From: Xanthomonas sp. | Lineage (GTDB): Bacteria; Pseudomonadota; Gammaproteobacteria; Xanthomonadales; Xanthomonadaceae | Direction of reading: 5' to 3' | Assembly (NCBI GenBank): GCA_018262705.1 | Contig: JADFDQ010000001.1 | Location: forward strand, 266,112 to 330,111 | DNA: 64,000 nucleotides | In this document: positions 1-10,129 of the stretch, piece after piece | Position numbering within the stretch: the stretch's first letter is position 1 | How the letters are laid out: the number at the start of each line of letters is the position of its first letter | The notes under the pieces: model-generated | What the model was told of the DNA's origin: nothing | Database searches by the model: none | The model's input: only the letters and a program-made list of their open reading frames with translations | Translations under genes and position numbers: made by a program

Positions 1-266
1 TCTCGCGCAAGGTCGACCCGCGCGCCGTGGGCCGCAACCGGATCAAGCGCGCCCTGCGCGAAGGCTTTCGTGTGCTGCGGCCCGATCTCCGCGGCGGCGC
101 CTACGTGCTGGTTGCCCGCAGCGAAGCGGCCCGAGCCGACGGCAAGGCGCTGCGTGCAGCGTTCGAACGCAAACTGCATCGGCTCGGCGCGTTGCCGCTG
201 CCGTCTGCGCTGGGCACAATGCCGCCCGCCCGCCCCCCGCACGCTCTTTCCCCGGACGCCGAGTGA
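1..266 (+). CDS. rnpA: Ribonuclease P protein component, 5'-truncated
   Basis: The reading frame is open from base 3 and ends at the TGA at 264-266, so the start codon lies left of the window. RnpA is the small basic protein that binds the catalytic RNase P RNA and helps it remove 5' leaders from pre-tRNAs. The visible part carries the family's RNRIKR signature in an arginine-rich helix, followed by a short proline-rich C-terminus. Its stop overlaps the yidC start as TGATG, which suggests translational coupling. No yidD-like reading frame lies between rnpA and yidC, although many bacteria have one there. The call rests on the motif and on the position next to yidC and mnmE. Confidence 0.9.
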   Translation, partial: SRKVDPRAVGRNRIKRALREGFRVLRPDLRGGAYVLVARSEAARADGKALRAAFERKLHRLGALPLPSALGTMPPARPPHALSPDAE

Positions 267-1918
267 TGAATCAAATCCGCAAACTGCTGTTGTTCGCTTG
301 GCTGGCCGTGGCTTTCCTGCTGTGGCAGGCGTGGAGCACGGAACATGCGGTGACGGATCCTGCACCAGCCGCGGTTGCGGCGCCGGCCGCAGCGACCACC
401 GCCGCGGTGCCAACGGCCAGCGCCGTTCCTGCGGCAACGGCACACCCGACGCCGCAGGCGGCGTCGCCGGCAGCGCGCGGGCCAACGCTGCAGTTGCGCA
501 ATGACGTGCTTGCGCTGGATCTCAATGGACGCGACGTGACCCGCGCCGAGTTGCTGCATTTCCCGCAAACGGCGGCAAAAAATTCGCCGCCGGTGGTGTT
601 GCTCGATCCAACCCCGGCGACCTACTTCGAAGCCAGCGCGGCCTGGATCGGCACGGACGGCAGCGAGCCGATATTCCAGCCGGCAGACGCCGTGCGCAGC
701 ATTACGCTCGCCCCAGGGCAGGCGTCGGTGACAGCGAATTTCCGGGCGACCACCGCGTCCGGTCTGACCGTGCAGCGCAGCTTCACCTTGAAGCGCGGCA
801 GCTATGTCGTGGAGATTCGCGACACGCTGGACAACGCCGGCAGCGCCAGCTGGACCGGAGACATCCAGCGCCGCCTCGTGCGGCTGCCGCCGGTGACCAA
901 ACGCAGTTTCTTCAATCCGGAAACCATCAGCCTCAACGGCGCGGCTTGGTACAGCCCGGAAGACAAGTACAAAAAGCGGCGCTATCCCGATTTCGCCAAA
1001 GACGGTCCATTGAACCAGGAAGTCCACGGCGGTTGGATCGGGCTGTCCCAGCACTATTTTCTCGCCGCCTGGGTGCCGCAGCGCGATCAGGGCGCGCTGT
1101 TCTCGCTGGCCGAGCGCGGCAATCAATATGAAGTCGATGCTCGCGGTCCGCAGGTGACGCTGGCACCGGGACAGCGCTTCACCACCACGACAACGCTGGT
1201 GATCGCGCCAAAAGTGGCCACCGATCTGGACACGGTGGCGCCGGGGCTGGGGCTGTCGCTCGATTACGGCATCTTTACCGTGTTCGCCAAGCCCATCCAT
1301 TGGCTGCTGACCCAGCTGCACAAGATCACCGGCAACTGGGGCTGGGCAATCGTGCTGCTGGTGGTGCTGATCAAGCTGCTGCTGTATCCGCTGTCGGCCA
1401 AGCAGTACCAGTCGATGGCCAAGATGCGCAAGTTCCAGCCGCGCATCGCCCAGCTCAAAGAGCGCTACGGCGACGACAAGCAGAAGTTCCAGCTGGCGAT
1501 GATGGATCTGTACAAGCGCGAAAAGGTCAATCCGGCCGGCGGCTGCCTGCCGCTGCTGATCCAGATGCCGATCTTCTTAGCGCTGTACTACGTTTTGATC
1601 GAAGCGATCGAGCTGCGCCACGCGCCGTGGATCATGGGCTGGATCGGCGATCTGACCGCGCCCGATCCGTATTTTATCCTGCCGATCCTCAACGGCGTGG
1701 TGATGTTCCTGACCCAGAAGATGACGCCGACCGCGGGCATGGACCCGATGCAGGCGAAGATGATGCAGGCCATGCCGGTGGTGATGGCGGTCATGTTCGC
1801 CCTGTTCCCGGCCGGCCTGGTGTTGTACTGGGTCACCAACGGCGCGCTGGGCATGGCCCAGCAGTGGATGAACATGAAGCGCTACGCGGACCCACCCGCG
1901 GGCGCGGTTCAAAGCTGA
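266..1918 (+). CDS. yidC: Membrane protein insertase YidC
   Basis: YidC inserts and folds inner-membrane proteins, alone or with SecYEG. The 550-residue protein has an N-terminal membrane anchor (about residues 3-22), an alanine/proline/threonine-rich linker, a large periplasmic beta-sandwich domain, and a C-terminal insertase core of several membrane segments starting near the HWLLTQLHKITGNWG segment. This is the usual long Gram-negative form. The ATG at 266 overlaps the rnpA stop. A GTG one codon upstream is also possible, but the MNQIRK start fits the family. mnmE follows after 60 bases on the same strand, the common order near oriC in gammaproteobacteria. Confidence 0.96.
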   Translation: MNQIRKLLLFAWLAVAFLLWQAWSTEHAVTDPAPAAVAAPAAATTAAVPTASAVPAATAHPTPQAASPAARGPTLQLRNDVLALDLNGRDVTRAELLHFPQTAAKNSPPVVLLDPTPATYFEASAAWIGTDGSEPIFQPADAVRSITLAPGQASVTANFRATTASGLTVQRSFTLKRGSYVVEIRDTLDNAGSASWTGDIQRRLVRLPPVTKRSFFNPETISLNGAAWYSPEDKYKKRRYPDFAKDGPLNQEVHGGWIGLSQHYFLAAWVPQRDQGALFSLAERGNQYEVDARGPQVTLAPGQRFTTTTTLVIAPKVATDLDTVAPGLGLSLDYGIFTVFAKPIHWLLTQLHKITGNWGWAIVLLVVLIKLLLYPLSAKQYQSMAKMRKFQPRIAQLKERYGDDKQKFQLAMMDLYKREKVNPAGGCLPLLIQMPIFLALYYVLIEAIELRHAPWIMGWIGDLTAPDPYFILPILNGVVMFLTQKMTPTAGMDPMQAKMMQAMPVVMAVMFALFPAGLVLYWVTNGALGMAQQWMNMKRYADPPAGAVQS

Positions 1919-1978
1919 CCGCAGCTGGCGGCGCTCGAATCCACCGGCGCCGCGCGGCGGATCTGCAATCATCGGCCG

Positions 1979-3307
1979 ATGGCTTCCCTCGATACCATCG
2001 TCGCAATCGCCAGCGCGCCCGGATCGGGCGGCGTGGGCATCGTGCGGTTGTCCGGGCCGTCGGCATTGTCGATCGGCGAGCGGACGTGTTCGCGTCGCTT
2101 GCGGCCGCGGCGTGCGGTTTTCGCGCAATTTCTCGATGCCGACGGGCAGACGATTGATGACGGCATCGCGCTGTATTTCCGCGGCCCGGCCAGCTTCACC
2201 GGCGAGGACGTGGTCGAACTGCAGGCGCACGGCAGCCCGGTGGTGTTGCAGCAGTTGGTCCGGCGCTGCATCGCGCTGGGGGCGCGGCAGGCCCGGCCCG
2301 GAGAATTCAGCGAGCGGGCGTTTCTCAACGGCAAGCTGGACCTGGCGCAGGCGGAGGCGATTGCCGATCTGATCGCCGCCGCCGATGTTCGCGCCGCCCG
2401 CGCCGCCCGGCGTTCGCTGGAAGGGGTGTTCTCACGGCAGGTCGAGGCGCTGATGGGCCTGCTGCTGGCGGTTCGCGTGCACGTCGAGGCCGCCATCGAT
2501 TTCGCCGACGAGCCCTTGGACACCCTGGGGGGCGCGGAACTGCGCGCACGCATGCAGACGGCCCGCGCCGAGCTGGATCGGCTGCGCGCAGAGGCCAGGC
2601 GCGGACGCAAGCTGCGCGACGGGCTGCATGTCGTGCTGGTGGGGCCGCCCAATGCCGGCAAAAGCTCCCTGCTCAACGCGCTGGCCGGAAGCGAACGGGC
2701 GATCGTGACCGCCGTGGCAGGCACCACCCGCGACACCCTGGAAGAGACGCTGCGGCTGGACGGCGTCGAGCTGACCTTGGTCGATACCGCGGGATTGCGC
2801 GCGGCGGGCGATGCCATAGAAGCCGAGGGCATTCGGCGCGCCCGCGCGGAACTGCAGCGCGCCGATCTGGCGTTGGCGGTGGTGGATGCGACCCGGCCGA
2901 ACCTCGGCCGCGCTGCGCTAGTCGAAGAACTGGAAGGCGTCCCTGCCGTGCTGTGGCTCTACAACAAGACCGATCTGTTGCCGGAGGCGCCCGAACTGCC
3001 GTCCGATGCGCTGGCGCTGTCGGCGCGGATCGGCAGCGGACTGGAAGCGCTGCGCCGACGACTTTTCGAACTGGCTGGCGGAGACATGCCGGAAGGCGCG
3101 TTTTCCGCGCGGATCCGACACGTCGAGGCCTTGGCGCGGGCATCGGACTGGCTGCATCAAGCCGCGTCCGAATTGGCGCACGAGCGCCTTGAACTGGCGG
3201 CCGAAGCGCTGCGCAGGGCCCACGACGCACTCGGAGAAATCGGCGGGAAAATCGACGCGGACGGTCTACTCGGTCACATTTTTGCGACGTTCTGCGTCGG
3301 CAAATGA
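1979..3307 (+). CDS. mnmE: tRNA modification GTPase MnmE
   Basis: MnmE, with MnmG, makes the 5-carboxymethylaminomethyl group on wobble uridine 34 of certain tRNAs. The 442-residue protein has the N-terminal folate-binding domain (about 1-120), a helical domain, and an inserted G domain. The G domain shows GPPNAGKSS (near residue 222), a TT switch, DTAG and NKTD. The protein ends in FCVGK, the conserved C-terminal cysteine motif that is essential in the family. Length and motif order are normal. It probably belongs to the rnpA-yidC transcription unit. Confidence 0.97.
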   Translation: MASLDTIVAIASAPGSGGVGIVRLSGPSALSIGERTCSRRLRPRRAVFAQFLDADGQTIDDGIALYFRGPASFTGEDVVELQAHGSPVVLQQLVRRCIALGARQARPGEFSERAFLNGKLDLAQAEAIADLIAAADVRAARAARRSLEGVFSRQVEALMGLLLAVRVHVEAAIDFADEPLDTLGGAELRARMQTARAELDRLRAEARRGRKLRDGLHVVLVGPPNAGKSSLLNALAGSERAIVTAVAGTTRDTLEETLRLDGVELTLVDTAGLRAAGDAIEAEGIRRARAELQRADLALAVVDATRPNLGRAALVEELEGVPAVLWLYNKTDLLPEAPELPSDALALSARIGSGLEALRRRLFELAGGDMPEGAFSARIRHVEALARASDWLHQAASELAHERLELAAEALRRAHDALGEIGGKIDADGLLGHIFATFCVGK

Positions 3308-3327
3308 ACCGAAATCGGCGTTTGTAC

Positions 3328-3358
3328 TTGACAAATGCGGCCTGCTGCTGCGTCCTAT
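3328..3358 (+). promoter_or_regulatory. Possible sigma-70 promoter for the TonB-like lipoprotein gene
   Basis: A perfect -35 hexamer TTGACA lies at 3328-3333, between mnmE and the next gene. The best -10 match (TCCTAT at 3353-3358, 19-base spacing) is weak, so only the -35 element is convincing. Confidence 0.35.
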
Positions 3359-3391
3359 CACCAACAGCCCGTATCCACAGGGGTAGACGAG

Positions 3392-4426
3392 ATGCCTGCC
3401 AATAAAGTTTTACACCGCTTCGCACCCATCGCGCTGAGTCTTGCCGTGGCCTGCACGTTCTCGGCGTGCAAGAAAAGCAACGAACCGGCGCAAACAGGCC
3501 CGCAGGCGAGCACTGCGCCTGCGGCAAGTGCGACCCCTGCCGCAGCGCCGGTGGTCTCGTCCGCGGTGTCCCAGATGAGTCCCGAGCAGCTGCGGGATGC
3601 GGCGCGCAAGGCCTACGACGACAATCGGCTGTATGCGCCAACGGGCAATAATGCGATGGAGTACTACCTTGCCCTGCGCGACAAGCAGCCAGGCGATGCC
3701 AGCGCGTCGAGCGCGCTGAACGATCTGTTGCCGATGGCGGTGATCGCCGCGGAGCAGGGCATCGCCCGCGAAGACTTCGATGAGGCCAAGCGTCTGGTCG
3801 GGCTGATTGGCAAAGCCGACGCCAACCACCCGGCGCTGGAGCGGCTCAAAGGCAGCATCGGCAAGGGCGAGGCGCTGGCCGCACAGCGGACACAGCAGCA
3901 GCAATTGACCGCAGAGCAGGAAGCCAAGCTCAAGGAGGATCAGGCCAAGCAACGTGAGGAGGACCAGAAAAAACTTCAGGAGCAGCAGCGCCAGTTGGCC
4001 CAGCAGCAAACGCAGCAGGCGCAGCAGCAGGCGGCCGAAGAGCAGCAACGGCAAGCCGCAGCGGCGGCCGAAGAACAGCGGCGGCGCGCCGCCGCGGCGC
4101 AGGCACCCGCACCAGCAGCAGCGACGCCTGATGCGCCGCGTCCGGCTGCGCCGCGACCGACCGCATCGAATTCGCTGCAGGTCGTTTCAACCGCGTCGCC
4201 GCGCTTCCCGCCGGCCGCGCAGCGCGCCGGCGCCGGCGGCAGCATCCAGGTCGAATTCACGGTCGGAACCGACGGTTCGGTGACCGGCGCCCGGGTGGTG
4301 TCTTCGGACGTGCCAAGGCAGTTTGCGCGCGATTTCGAGCGCGAAGCACTGTCTGCGGTCAAGCGCTGGAAATTCCAGCCGATCGATCAGGCCACCACCA
4401 CCCGTCGCACGATCACATTCCAGTAA
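3392..4426 (+). CDS. TonB C-terminal domain lipoprotein
   Basis: The predicted 344-residue protein starts with a signal sequence ending in a lipobox-like TFSAC, so it is probably lipid-anchored. A helical region follows (about residues 50-165). Next comes a strongly glutamine-rich coiled coil (about 165-245), an Ala/Pro linker, and a C-terminal TonB-type domain (about 268-344) containing FPPAAQRAG and VKRWKFQP motifs. It differs from classical TonB, which has an N-terminal membrane anchor and a Pro-Lys spacer. Its job may be envelope bridging or assembly rather than energy transduction. The ATG at 3392 was preferred over a start 19 codons upstream because it begins the signal peptide directly. 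Confidence 0.8.
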   Translation: MPANKVLHRFAPIALSLAVACTFSACKKSNEPAQTGPQASTAPAASATPAAAPVVSSAVSQMSPEQLRDAARKAYDDNRLYAPTGNNAMEYYLALRDKQPGDASASSALNDLLPMAVIAAEQGIAREDFDEAKRLVGLIGKADANHPALERLKGSIGKGEALAAQRTQQQQLTAEQEAKLKEDQAKQREEDQKKLQEQQRQLAQQQTQQAQQQAAEEQQRQAAAAAEEQRRRAAAAQAPAPAAATPDAPRPAAPRPTASNSLQVVSTASPRFPPAAQRAGAGGSIQVEFTVGTDGSVTGARVVSSDVPRQFARDFEREALSAVKRWKFQPIDQATTTRRTITFQ

Positions 4427-4448
4427 TTCGATTTTCGCAAGAGACAAA

Positions 4449-4474
4449 AAAGCCCGGCGCAATGCCGGGCTTTT
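4449..4474. terminator. Bidirectional rho-independent terminator
   Basis: A perfect 10-bp stem (AAAGCCCGGC with its complement at 4464-4473) and a five-base loop are flanked by A-rich and T-rich tracts. It lies between the convergent TonB-like lipoprotein gene and natB and can serve both strands. Confidence 0.88.
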
Positions 4475-4496
4475 CGTTTCTGCAAGCTGCGCCCGA

Positions 4497-5686
4497 TCAG
4501 GCCGAAATCGCCAGCTTCTCCTGCTTGTAGCGCCACACGGCCAGCGCCCACAACAATGCGGCCAGCGCCAGCGAACTGACGAGATACAGGCCCCACTGCT
4601 GCAGCGTCGCCGCTTCGCCACGGGTGATCTTCTGGATCAATTGGTTCTGCGACAGGAACGGCACCGCGTATTGCCACAGCGCGGTGTCCTTCAGCGGATA
4701 CGCCATCAGCCCATAGGCCGGCAGCATTGGCAGCATCATCAACCACATGATGTGGCTCTGCGCTTCCTTCATGCTCTTGGCGCCGGCGGCCAGCGCGGTA
4801 ATCAGCGCGGTACCGATCAGGACCAGGGGCGTGAGGGTGATCAGCAGCTTGCCCATGGCGAGGAAACTGACGTCCATCTGCGCGCCGATGCCGGCGGCCA
4901 GCGTTGCCGAAACCTTGAACGACACCAGGATCAGCAGCATGGACAACAGACCCAGTGCCGCTGCCGCCAGCATCTTGCCGCCCACCAGCGCCGCCCTTGA
5001 TGCCGGGGTGGCCAGCAGCGGTTCCAGTGATTGCCGCTCGCGTTCGCCGGCGGTGGTGTCCATCGCCAGATGCGCGCCGCCGATGAAGGCGAAAATGGTC
5101 AGGATCAACGGCAGCAGGATCGCCATGAACTGACTGCTCTTGGCCTCCGGCGTGGCCATCTCGCGGGTGCCGACGTGCAGCGGCGAGGCGATGGCGGGAT
5201 TGATCCCGCGGATCAACAACCGCAGCGCACCGACGCCGTTGCCGTAATTTTCCAGCACCTTGCTGACCCGGGCCACCGCGACATCGGCATTGCGGCGGGT
5301 GGTGTCGGTGATGATGTCGATCTTGGCCGGCTTGCCGCTGCGCCAGTCCTCGGCGAAATCCTCGTCGATGGCCAGCGCCAGATCTTCCTGCTGGGCGCGC
5401 ACCCGCGCCTCGATGTCTGCGGGCGCGGGCTTGGCGTTGATGCCGTAGGCGGCGAGCATCTTGACTAGGTTCGGCGCGCGCTCCATCCCCACCACCGGCA
5501 GGCTGATGGGTGTGTCCAGCTGGGTCTCGGTGCGCATCTGGGAGAGCTTGCCGATACCGAGGAAAATCAGCGGATACAGCAGCGGCGCCACCAGCAGGCT
5601 GAGGAAGAAGGTGCGGCGGTCGCGGTAGAAGTCGCGCCATTCCTTGCGCAGCACCGTCAGCACGGTGGACAGGAAAGTGTTCGAAG

Positions 5687-5690
<4 letters not shown>
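4497..5690 (-). CDS. natB: ABC exporter permease, NatB type
   Basis: This 397-residue ABC-2 family membrane protein has one N-terminal membrane segment (about residues 25-45), a large extracytoplasmic domain, and a cluster of C-terminal segments (about 175-390). The conserved cytoplasmic TAGERERQSLEPLLATPA segment is typical of NatB-like sodium or drug exporters. Its ATG overlaps the stop of the ATPase gene by 4 bp, so the two subunits are translationally coupled. The substrate cannot be read from sequence. The natB name reflects family resemblance, not proven Na+ export. Confidence 0.85.
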
Positions 5691-6442
<752 letters not shown>

Positions 6443-6500
6443 TGGGCTGGGGCCAGAGGTCTGGGAAAAGGGGCCGGGTAGCGGGTACCGGGGACAAAGA
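6443..6500. repeat. G-rich intergenic tract upstream of natA
   Basis: The stretch between the hydrolase stop and natA is built of short G runs (GGGCTGGGGCC, GGGGCCGGGTAGCGGG, GGGGACA). It resembles the GGGGACA heptamer array next to glnA (63909-64000). On the natA coding strand it is C-rich and provides no recognisable ribosome binding site. Confidence 0.5.
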
Positions 6501-6512
6501 GCGGTTCGCGAA

Positions 6513-8057
6513 TCACGGCTCGGCGCCGTTGAAATTGGTGAACGGGTAGGCGTAGCCCAGCGTGTCCAGGCAATGGCCATCCAGCGATTTGGCATCGGCC
6601 TTTTCGATGAACTGCGCGAACAGTTTGGGCATGCAGCCGGCGGCGATCACGTTGTGGCCCTGGCCTTTGAGCACGAACAGGCGGCCGTTGGGCAGCGACT
6701 TCACCACCGCCTCGCCGTAGCGCGGCGGCGTCACCGGATCGAACTCGCCTTCCATCAGCAGCGCCGGAACGCGTGTCGAAAGCGCGTGGTGGAAATCGGC
6801 GGGCACGCTGCCCTTGGGCCAGACCCGGCACATCGCCGCCATGCTTTCCGGCATCGCGTTGCCAAGCACGGTGCCGGCGTCATCGGCGCGCGCCACCATG
6901 CTGTCGGCGTCTTCGCTGCAGGTGACCGACATCTGCATGCCCATCGCCATCGCATCCTTCATCTGGCCGCTCATCAGCTTGGTCAACGCCATCAAGCCCT
7001 CGAAGTGGCCGGCGTTGGCCTCGAAGATGAGCTTGGGCAGCAGCCCGCTGGCCAGCGGCATGTAGGCATACATCCGCACCAGGCCGGCCACGGCATCGGC
7101 GCTCAGGACGCCCTGCTTGGGTTCGCCGCTGGTGGCGTCGCGGTAGTTCACCGTCACCGGCGCGGTGCGCAGCGTGGCCAGCAGTTGGTCGAGCTGCGCG
7201 CGCGGATCGCCCAGCTTGTCCTTGCACACCGGATCCTTGCTGCACAGTGCGAACTGCAGGGTCAGCGCGTCGTCGAGGTTGCGCGCAAAAATATTGCCCA
7301 GTCCCAGCGTGTTGGGCACCACCGAATCCAGCACGATGCTGCGGGTCTGCGCCGGATGGCGCATGGCGTATTGCTGCGCCACGCGGGTGCCGTAGCTGAT
7401 GCCGACCAGGTTGACCTGGGCCACGCCGAGCGCGGCGCGCACGGCATCGAGGTCGGCCACGGCGTCGGTGGTGGTGTAGAAGCGCAGGTCGGCCCGGTTC
7501 GCCAGCGCCGCCGCGCATTTGGACGCCTGCGCCTGCGCCGCTGCCGGCGTGCTGTCGGCAGCGGCGGCGTCGTCATCGTCGAGGGCGCAGGACAGCAGGT
7601 TGGAATGGCCGGTGCCGCGCTGGTCGATCAGGATGACGTTGCGCTGTTTGCGCACTTCCTTGAACACCGGGTCCAGACCGGGGTAGGTGTCCACCGCCGA
7701 CTGCCCGGGACCGCCGGCGAGAAAGAACACCGGATCCGGCAGTTTCTCGCCGCCGCCGGTTGGGGCCAGCCAGGCGATGTTGAGTTTGATCTTGCGTCCG
7801 TTCGGCTGGCTGCGGTTCTCGGGCACCTCGAAGCTGGCGCATTGGGCGTCCAGCGTGTCCTTGCTCGTTGGCGAGCTGAGGCTGCACGGGGTGAAGGCGA
7901 TCTTGCCGAACAGCGTCGGCTTGAGGGCTTCCACCGGGCCGGCGTGCTGTCGGCTGGTTGGGGCATTCGCGTCCGGCTTGGGGCGCATGGCCTTGTAGCC
8001 GAAGATCGCTGCGAGAGCGACGATAGCTAGGACAAGTCGGAGCTTGGGGGAGTTCAT
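6513..8057 (-). CDS. Exported alpha/beta hydrolase, TAP-like C-terminus
   Basis: The 514-residue protein has an N-terminal hydrophobic segment (about residues 7-22), so it is secreted or membrane-tethered. An alpha/beta-hydrolase fold follows with HG-type loop FFLAGGPGQSA, the nucleophile elbow GISYG, and a C-terminal TAP-like region containing EGEFDPVTPP and the candidate catalytic histidine in GQGHN. Such proteins resemble tripeptidyl aminopeptidases and proline iminopeptidases, so peptide hydrolysis is likely but unproven. The ATG at 8057 is preceded by GAGG at good spacing. The longer frame would need a TTG three codons earlier. Confidence 0.85.
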   Translation of the reverse strand: MNSPKLRLVLAIVALAAIFGYKAMRPKPDANAPTSRQHAGPVEALKPTLFGKIAFTPCSLSSPTSKDTLDAQCASFEVPENRSQPNGRKIKLNIAWLAPTGGGEKLPDPVFFLAGGPGQSAVDTYPGLDPVFKEVRKQRNVILIDQRGTGHSNLLSCALDDDDAAAADSTPAAAQAQASKCAAALANRADLRFYTTTDAVADLDAVRAALGVAQVNLVGISYGTRVAQQYAMRHPAQTRSIVLDSVVPNTLGLGNIFARNLDDALTLQFALCSKDPVCKDKLGDPRAQLDQLLATLRTAPVTVNYRDATSGEPKQGVLSADAVAGLVRMYAYMPLASGLLPKLIFEANAGHFEGLMALTKLMSGQMKDAMAMGMQMSVTCSEDADSMVARADDAGTVLGNAMPESMAAMCRVWPKGSVPADFHHALSTRVPALLMEGEFDPVTPPRYGEAVVKSLPNGRLFVLKGQGHNVIAAGCMPKLFAQFIEKADAKSLDGHCLDTLGYAYPFTNFNGAEP

Positions 8058-8102
8058 CGGGAACAACCTCGTTGGATGGTTGCGGTTGGAAAGGAAACGG
8101 GC

Positions 8103-8300
8103 TCAGCCTGGGTCAGGCAGAAACACGTCTTCGATATGCAGCGAAAACAGGCGGGCGATGCGAAACGCCAGCGGCAAGGAGGGGTCATATTTGCCGGTCT
8201 CCAGCGCGTTGATGGTTTGCCGCGAAACCTCCAGCCGGGTGGCCAGTTCGCCTTGCGACCAGCCGTGAGTCTCACGCAGTTCGCGCAAGCGGTTGTTCAC
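8103..8300 (-). CDS. XRE-family HTH transcriptional regulator
   Basis: This is a 65-residue stand-alone helix-turn-helix protein of the Cro/C1 type. The HTH is [29 protein letters not shown] (written here in part: [16 protein letters not shown]), the short form usually found downstream of small membrane proteins. A GTG start at 8300 overlaps the stop of the preceding membrane-protein gene by 4 bp (GTGA), so it is translated from the same message. It is the natural candidate to bind the palindrome at 9119-9138 at the head of its own operon. No ligand domain is present. Confidence 0.9.
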   Translation of the reverse strand: MNNRLRELRETHGWSQGELATRLEVSRQTINALETGKYDPSLPLAFRIARLFSLHIEDVFLPDPG

Positions 8301-8893
8301 AGAAAGCGCTTGGTCAGGATGTATTTGCAGATGCCGTACAGCAGCATCAACAGCGGGAATACCCAGATCATCACCGCGCCGGCGTTGAAACTGAGCACCT
8401 TGGCCAGATCCAGCAACCCGCCGGCGAAATACAGCAACGACACGCCCAGCGCCGAGATGCCGATGGCTTCGGTTTCGATCCGGCGCTGCATTTCGTCGAT
8501 CTCGCGCAGATAGCGCAGTGCCACCCACATCAACAGGGCGATCGCCAGCGCCGGCAGCACGGCAACCACCGCGCGCAGCGGCATTGAGGCGATGCCGCGG
8601 TTGATCAGCGTCATCGAGCCATACAGCGCCACCGCATAGCCCAGCATAATTGGCAATAGCGCCCGGATGTAGCGTTTGCCGGCGGGCTGCGCGTACATCT
8701 CGTCGCAATGCTCGCGCCACCAGCGCGGCAGCAGCGCAAGCAGCAGCACGCAGAGCAGAAACCCGCAGCTGATCCCCACCCATGCGCCCACCGCCGAATC
8801 GGGCCATTGCAGCCACCACTTGCCGGCAGCCGCCAGCACCAGGCCGGCCAGCGCGATGCCGACGTAGATCCATTGCATCCGGCGCAGGGTCAC
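8297..8893 (-). CDS. Integral membrane protein of unknown function
   Basis: The 198-residue protein has about five to six hydrophobic segments (around residues 9-27, 34-55, 75-100, 105-125, 145-165 and 170-190) separated by short charged loops. I do not recognise a catalytic motif. It is the middle gene of a three-gene operon, overlapping the small membrane protein upstream (ATGA) and the XRE regulator downstream (GTGA). Comparable pairs of a membrane protein with a tiny XRE regulator are widespread, but their roles are poorly defined. The hydrophobicity profile makes membrane location secure. Confidence 0.8.
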   Translation of the reverse strand: MTLRRMQWIYVGIALAGLVLAAAGKWWLQWPDSAVGAWVGISCGFLLCVLLLALLPRWWREHCDEMYAQPAGKRYIRALLPIMLGYAVALYGSMTLINRGIASMPLRAVVAVLPALAIALLMWVALRYLREIDEMQRRIETEAIGISALGVSLLYFAGGLLDLAKVLSFNAGAVMIWVFPLLMLLYGICKYILTKRFL

Positions 8894-9102
8894 GGTTGTT
8901 TGACCTTGCGTGATTTGACGAGAAAGACGATGCCCAGTACGAAGAAGGGCGTGCCCGTGGCAATGAACGTGGTTCCAAGCGACGACAAAGCCGGCCGGCC
9001 GCTGATGGCGAGGGCACTGTTGATAATACCGGCAACGAAAAATGCGCTGCCGATGATCAGGAACGTGATGCCGGTGCGCTTGCTTGTTTGCGGAGGAGTC
9101 AT
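8890..9102 (-). CDS. Small two-TM membrane protein
   Basis: The 70-residue protein has two predicted transmembrane helices (about residues 10-30 and 40-62) and a short basic C-terminus. A longer reading from a GTG at 9138 would run through the operator palindrome. The ATG at 9102, with an AGGA about 12 bases upstream, is therefore preferred. It is the first gene of the operon with the membrane protein and XRE regulator. Function is not recognisable from sequence. Confidence 0.75.
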   Translation of the reverse strand: MTPPQTSKRTGITFLIIGSAFFVAGIINSALAISGRPALSSLGTTFIATGTPFFVLGIVFLVKSRKVKQP

Positions 9103-9118
9103 GGCGGTGGTGTCCTGT

Positions 9119-9138
9119 GTGTCAAGTTCACTTGACAC
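9119..9138 (-). promoter_or_regulatory. Perfect inverted-repeat operator of the XRE operon
   Basis: GTGTCAAGTTCACTTGACAC is a perfect 9-2-9 inverted repeat between the predicted promoter and the first gene. It covers the expected transcription start, as a repressor site would. The operon's own XRE protein is the likely binder (inference). A further half-site GTCAAG lies at 9165-9170 within the -35 region. Confidence 0.8.
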
Positions 9139-9139
9139 G

Positions 9140-9169
9140 ACGATACAGGCGTCGCAACGGCAATGTCAA
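9140..9169 (-). promoter_or_regulatory. Sigma-70 promoter of the membrane-protein/XRE operon
   Basis: On the minus strand a perfect -35 TTGACA (9169-9164) is followed after 18 bases by TATCGT (9145-9140). The predicted start near 9133 falls inside the operator palindrome, an arrangement expected for autorepression. Confidence 0.65.
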
Positions 9170-9199
9170 GCGACCTTTACATTTGGCGTGATTGCTCAG

Positions 9200-9282
9200 G
9201 CAGGCGCGGGCTTCCGGCGTGAATGTCCCCCGGCCGCTGACGCGGCCTCCTCCTAGACTGCACGCCGGAAGCCCGCGCCTGC
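9200..9282. repeat. 83-bp palindrome with nested hairpin
   Basis: Two perfect 22-base arms (9200-9221 and 9261-9282) enclose a 39-base loop. The loop itself contains GGCCGC-TGAC-GCGGCC (9232-9247). The element lies just 3' of fpr and upstream of the divergently positioned XRE promoter region. It has no T-tract, so it looks like an intergenic palindromic repeat or mRNA-stabilising structure rather than a simple terminator. Confidence 0.8.
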
Positions 9283-9285
9283 GAT

Positions 9286-10050
9286 TCACTTGTTGCTGAC
9301 GTATTTTTCGCGGCGGATCCGGCCAATGGGCAGGCCTGTGTCCTTGAGCAGCTCGAAGGTGGCATCCACCATGTCCGGATTGCCGCACAGATAGGCGATG
9401 TCGGTTTCCGGATCCGGGGAGAGTTCGGTCAGCACGTTCTGCACATAACCGTGGCGCACGTCGGGATGGTCGTGCAGGCAGCCGGGTTTGGGCAGCGCGC
9501 GCGACAGGCAGGGGATGTAGCGAAAATTGGGATGGACATCGGCGAAGGCGCGAAACTCGGCGCCGTACAGCAATTCGGCCGGAGTGCGCGTGCCCTGCAG
9601 CAGAACGACTTCTACGCACCGTTCGCGCATCAGCTGTTCCAGCTGTGGCAGCATCGCTCGGTAGGGCGTCACGCCGGTGCCGGTGCCGATCAGGAGATAG
9701 CGGCGGTTGTCGTCGTTCGGCATCAGGCAGAAGCGGCCGTACGGGCCGCTGGCCTCAATGTCATCTCCGATCTGCAGCGCCTCGAACAGCGCGGTGGCGG
9801 CGCCGCCTGCGACATAGCTGACGGCGATGTCCACACGTGCGTCAGCCGGGGTGTCCAGCGCGCGTCCGAGCGCGATCGAATAGCTGCGGCGGGCGTCGGC
9901 CCCGTCTGCGTACTTGAAGTGGATCTGCAAAAACTGGCCGGGGATGCAGGGCAGCATCTGGCCGTCGTCGCGCACGAAGGACAGGTGCGCCACGGTCGGC
10001 GCCAGCATCCTGCGGGAAACGAGTTTGAGCGGGAAACGGGTGATCGCCAC
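9286..10050 (-). CDS. fpr: Ferredoxin--NADP(+) reductase
   Basis: This 254-residue flavoprotein passes electrons between NADPH and ferredoxin or flavodoxin, supporting Fe-S cluster and oxidative-stress functions. Residues 1-100 form the FAD domain with RRSYS at 54-58. The NADP domain follows with IGTGTGVTPYRAML. It ends in EKYVSNK, and the bacterial Fpr subclass has a comparable short C-terminus. Length is typical. It is divergent from the yadGH exporter, with an 80-bp intergenic region. Confidence 0.92.
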   Translation of the reverse strand: MAITRFPLKLVSRRMLAPTVAHLSFVRDDGQMLPCIPGQFLQIHFKYADGADARRSYSIALGRALDTPADARVDIAVSYVAGGAATALFEALQIGDDIEASGPYGRFCLMPNDDNRRYLLIGTGTGVTPYRAMLPQLEQLMRERCVEVVLLQGTRTPAELLYGAEFRAFADVHPNFRYIPCLSRALPKPGCLHDHPDVRHGYVQNVLTELSPDPETDIAYLCGNPDMVDATFELLKDTGLPIGRIRREKYVSNK

Positions 10051-10129
10051 GGCGCTGCAACACTGCGTGGCAAAGGTGATGCCACAAGGCTGCCTATACT
10101 ACCGGCTTCGCGTGAGCAGACGCTGGCAA

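Noticed and set aside
101..1321. 406-codon frame antisense to yidC
   Set aside because: Complete overlap with the clear yidC gene and Arg-rich, non-protein-like sequence.
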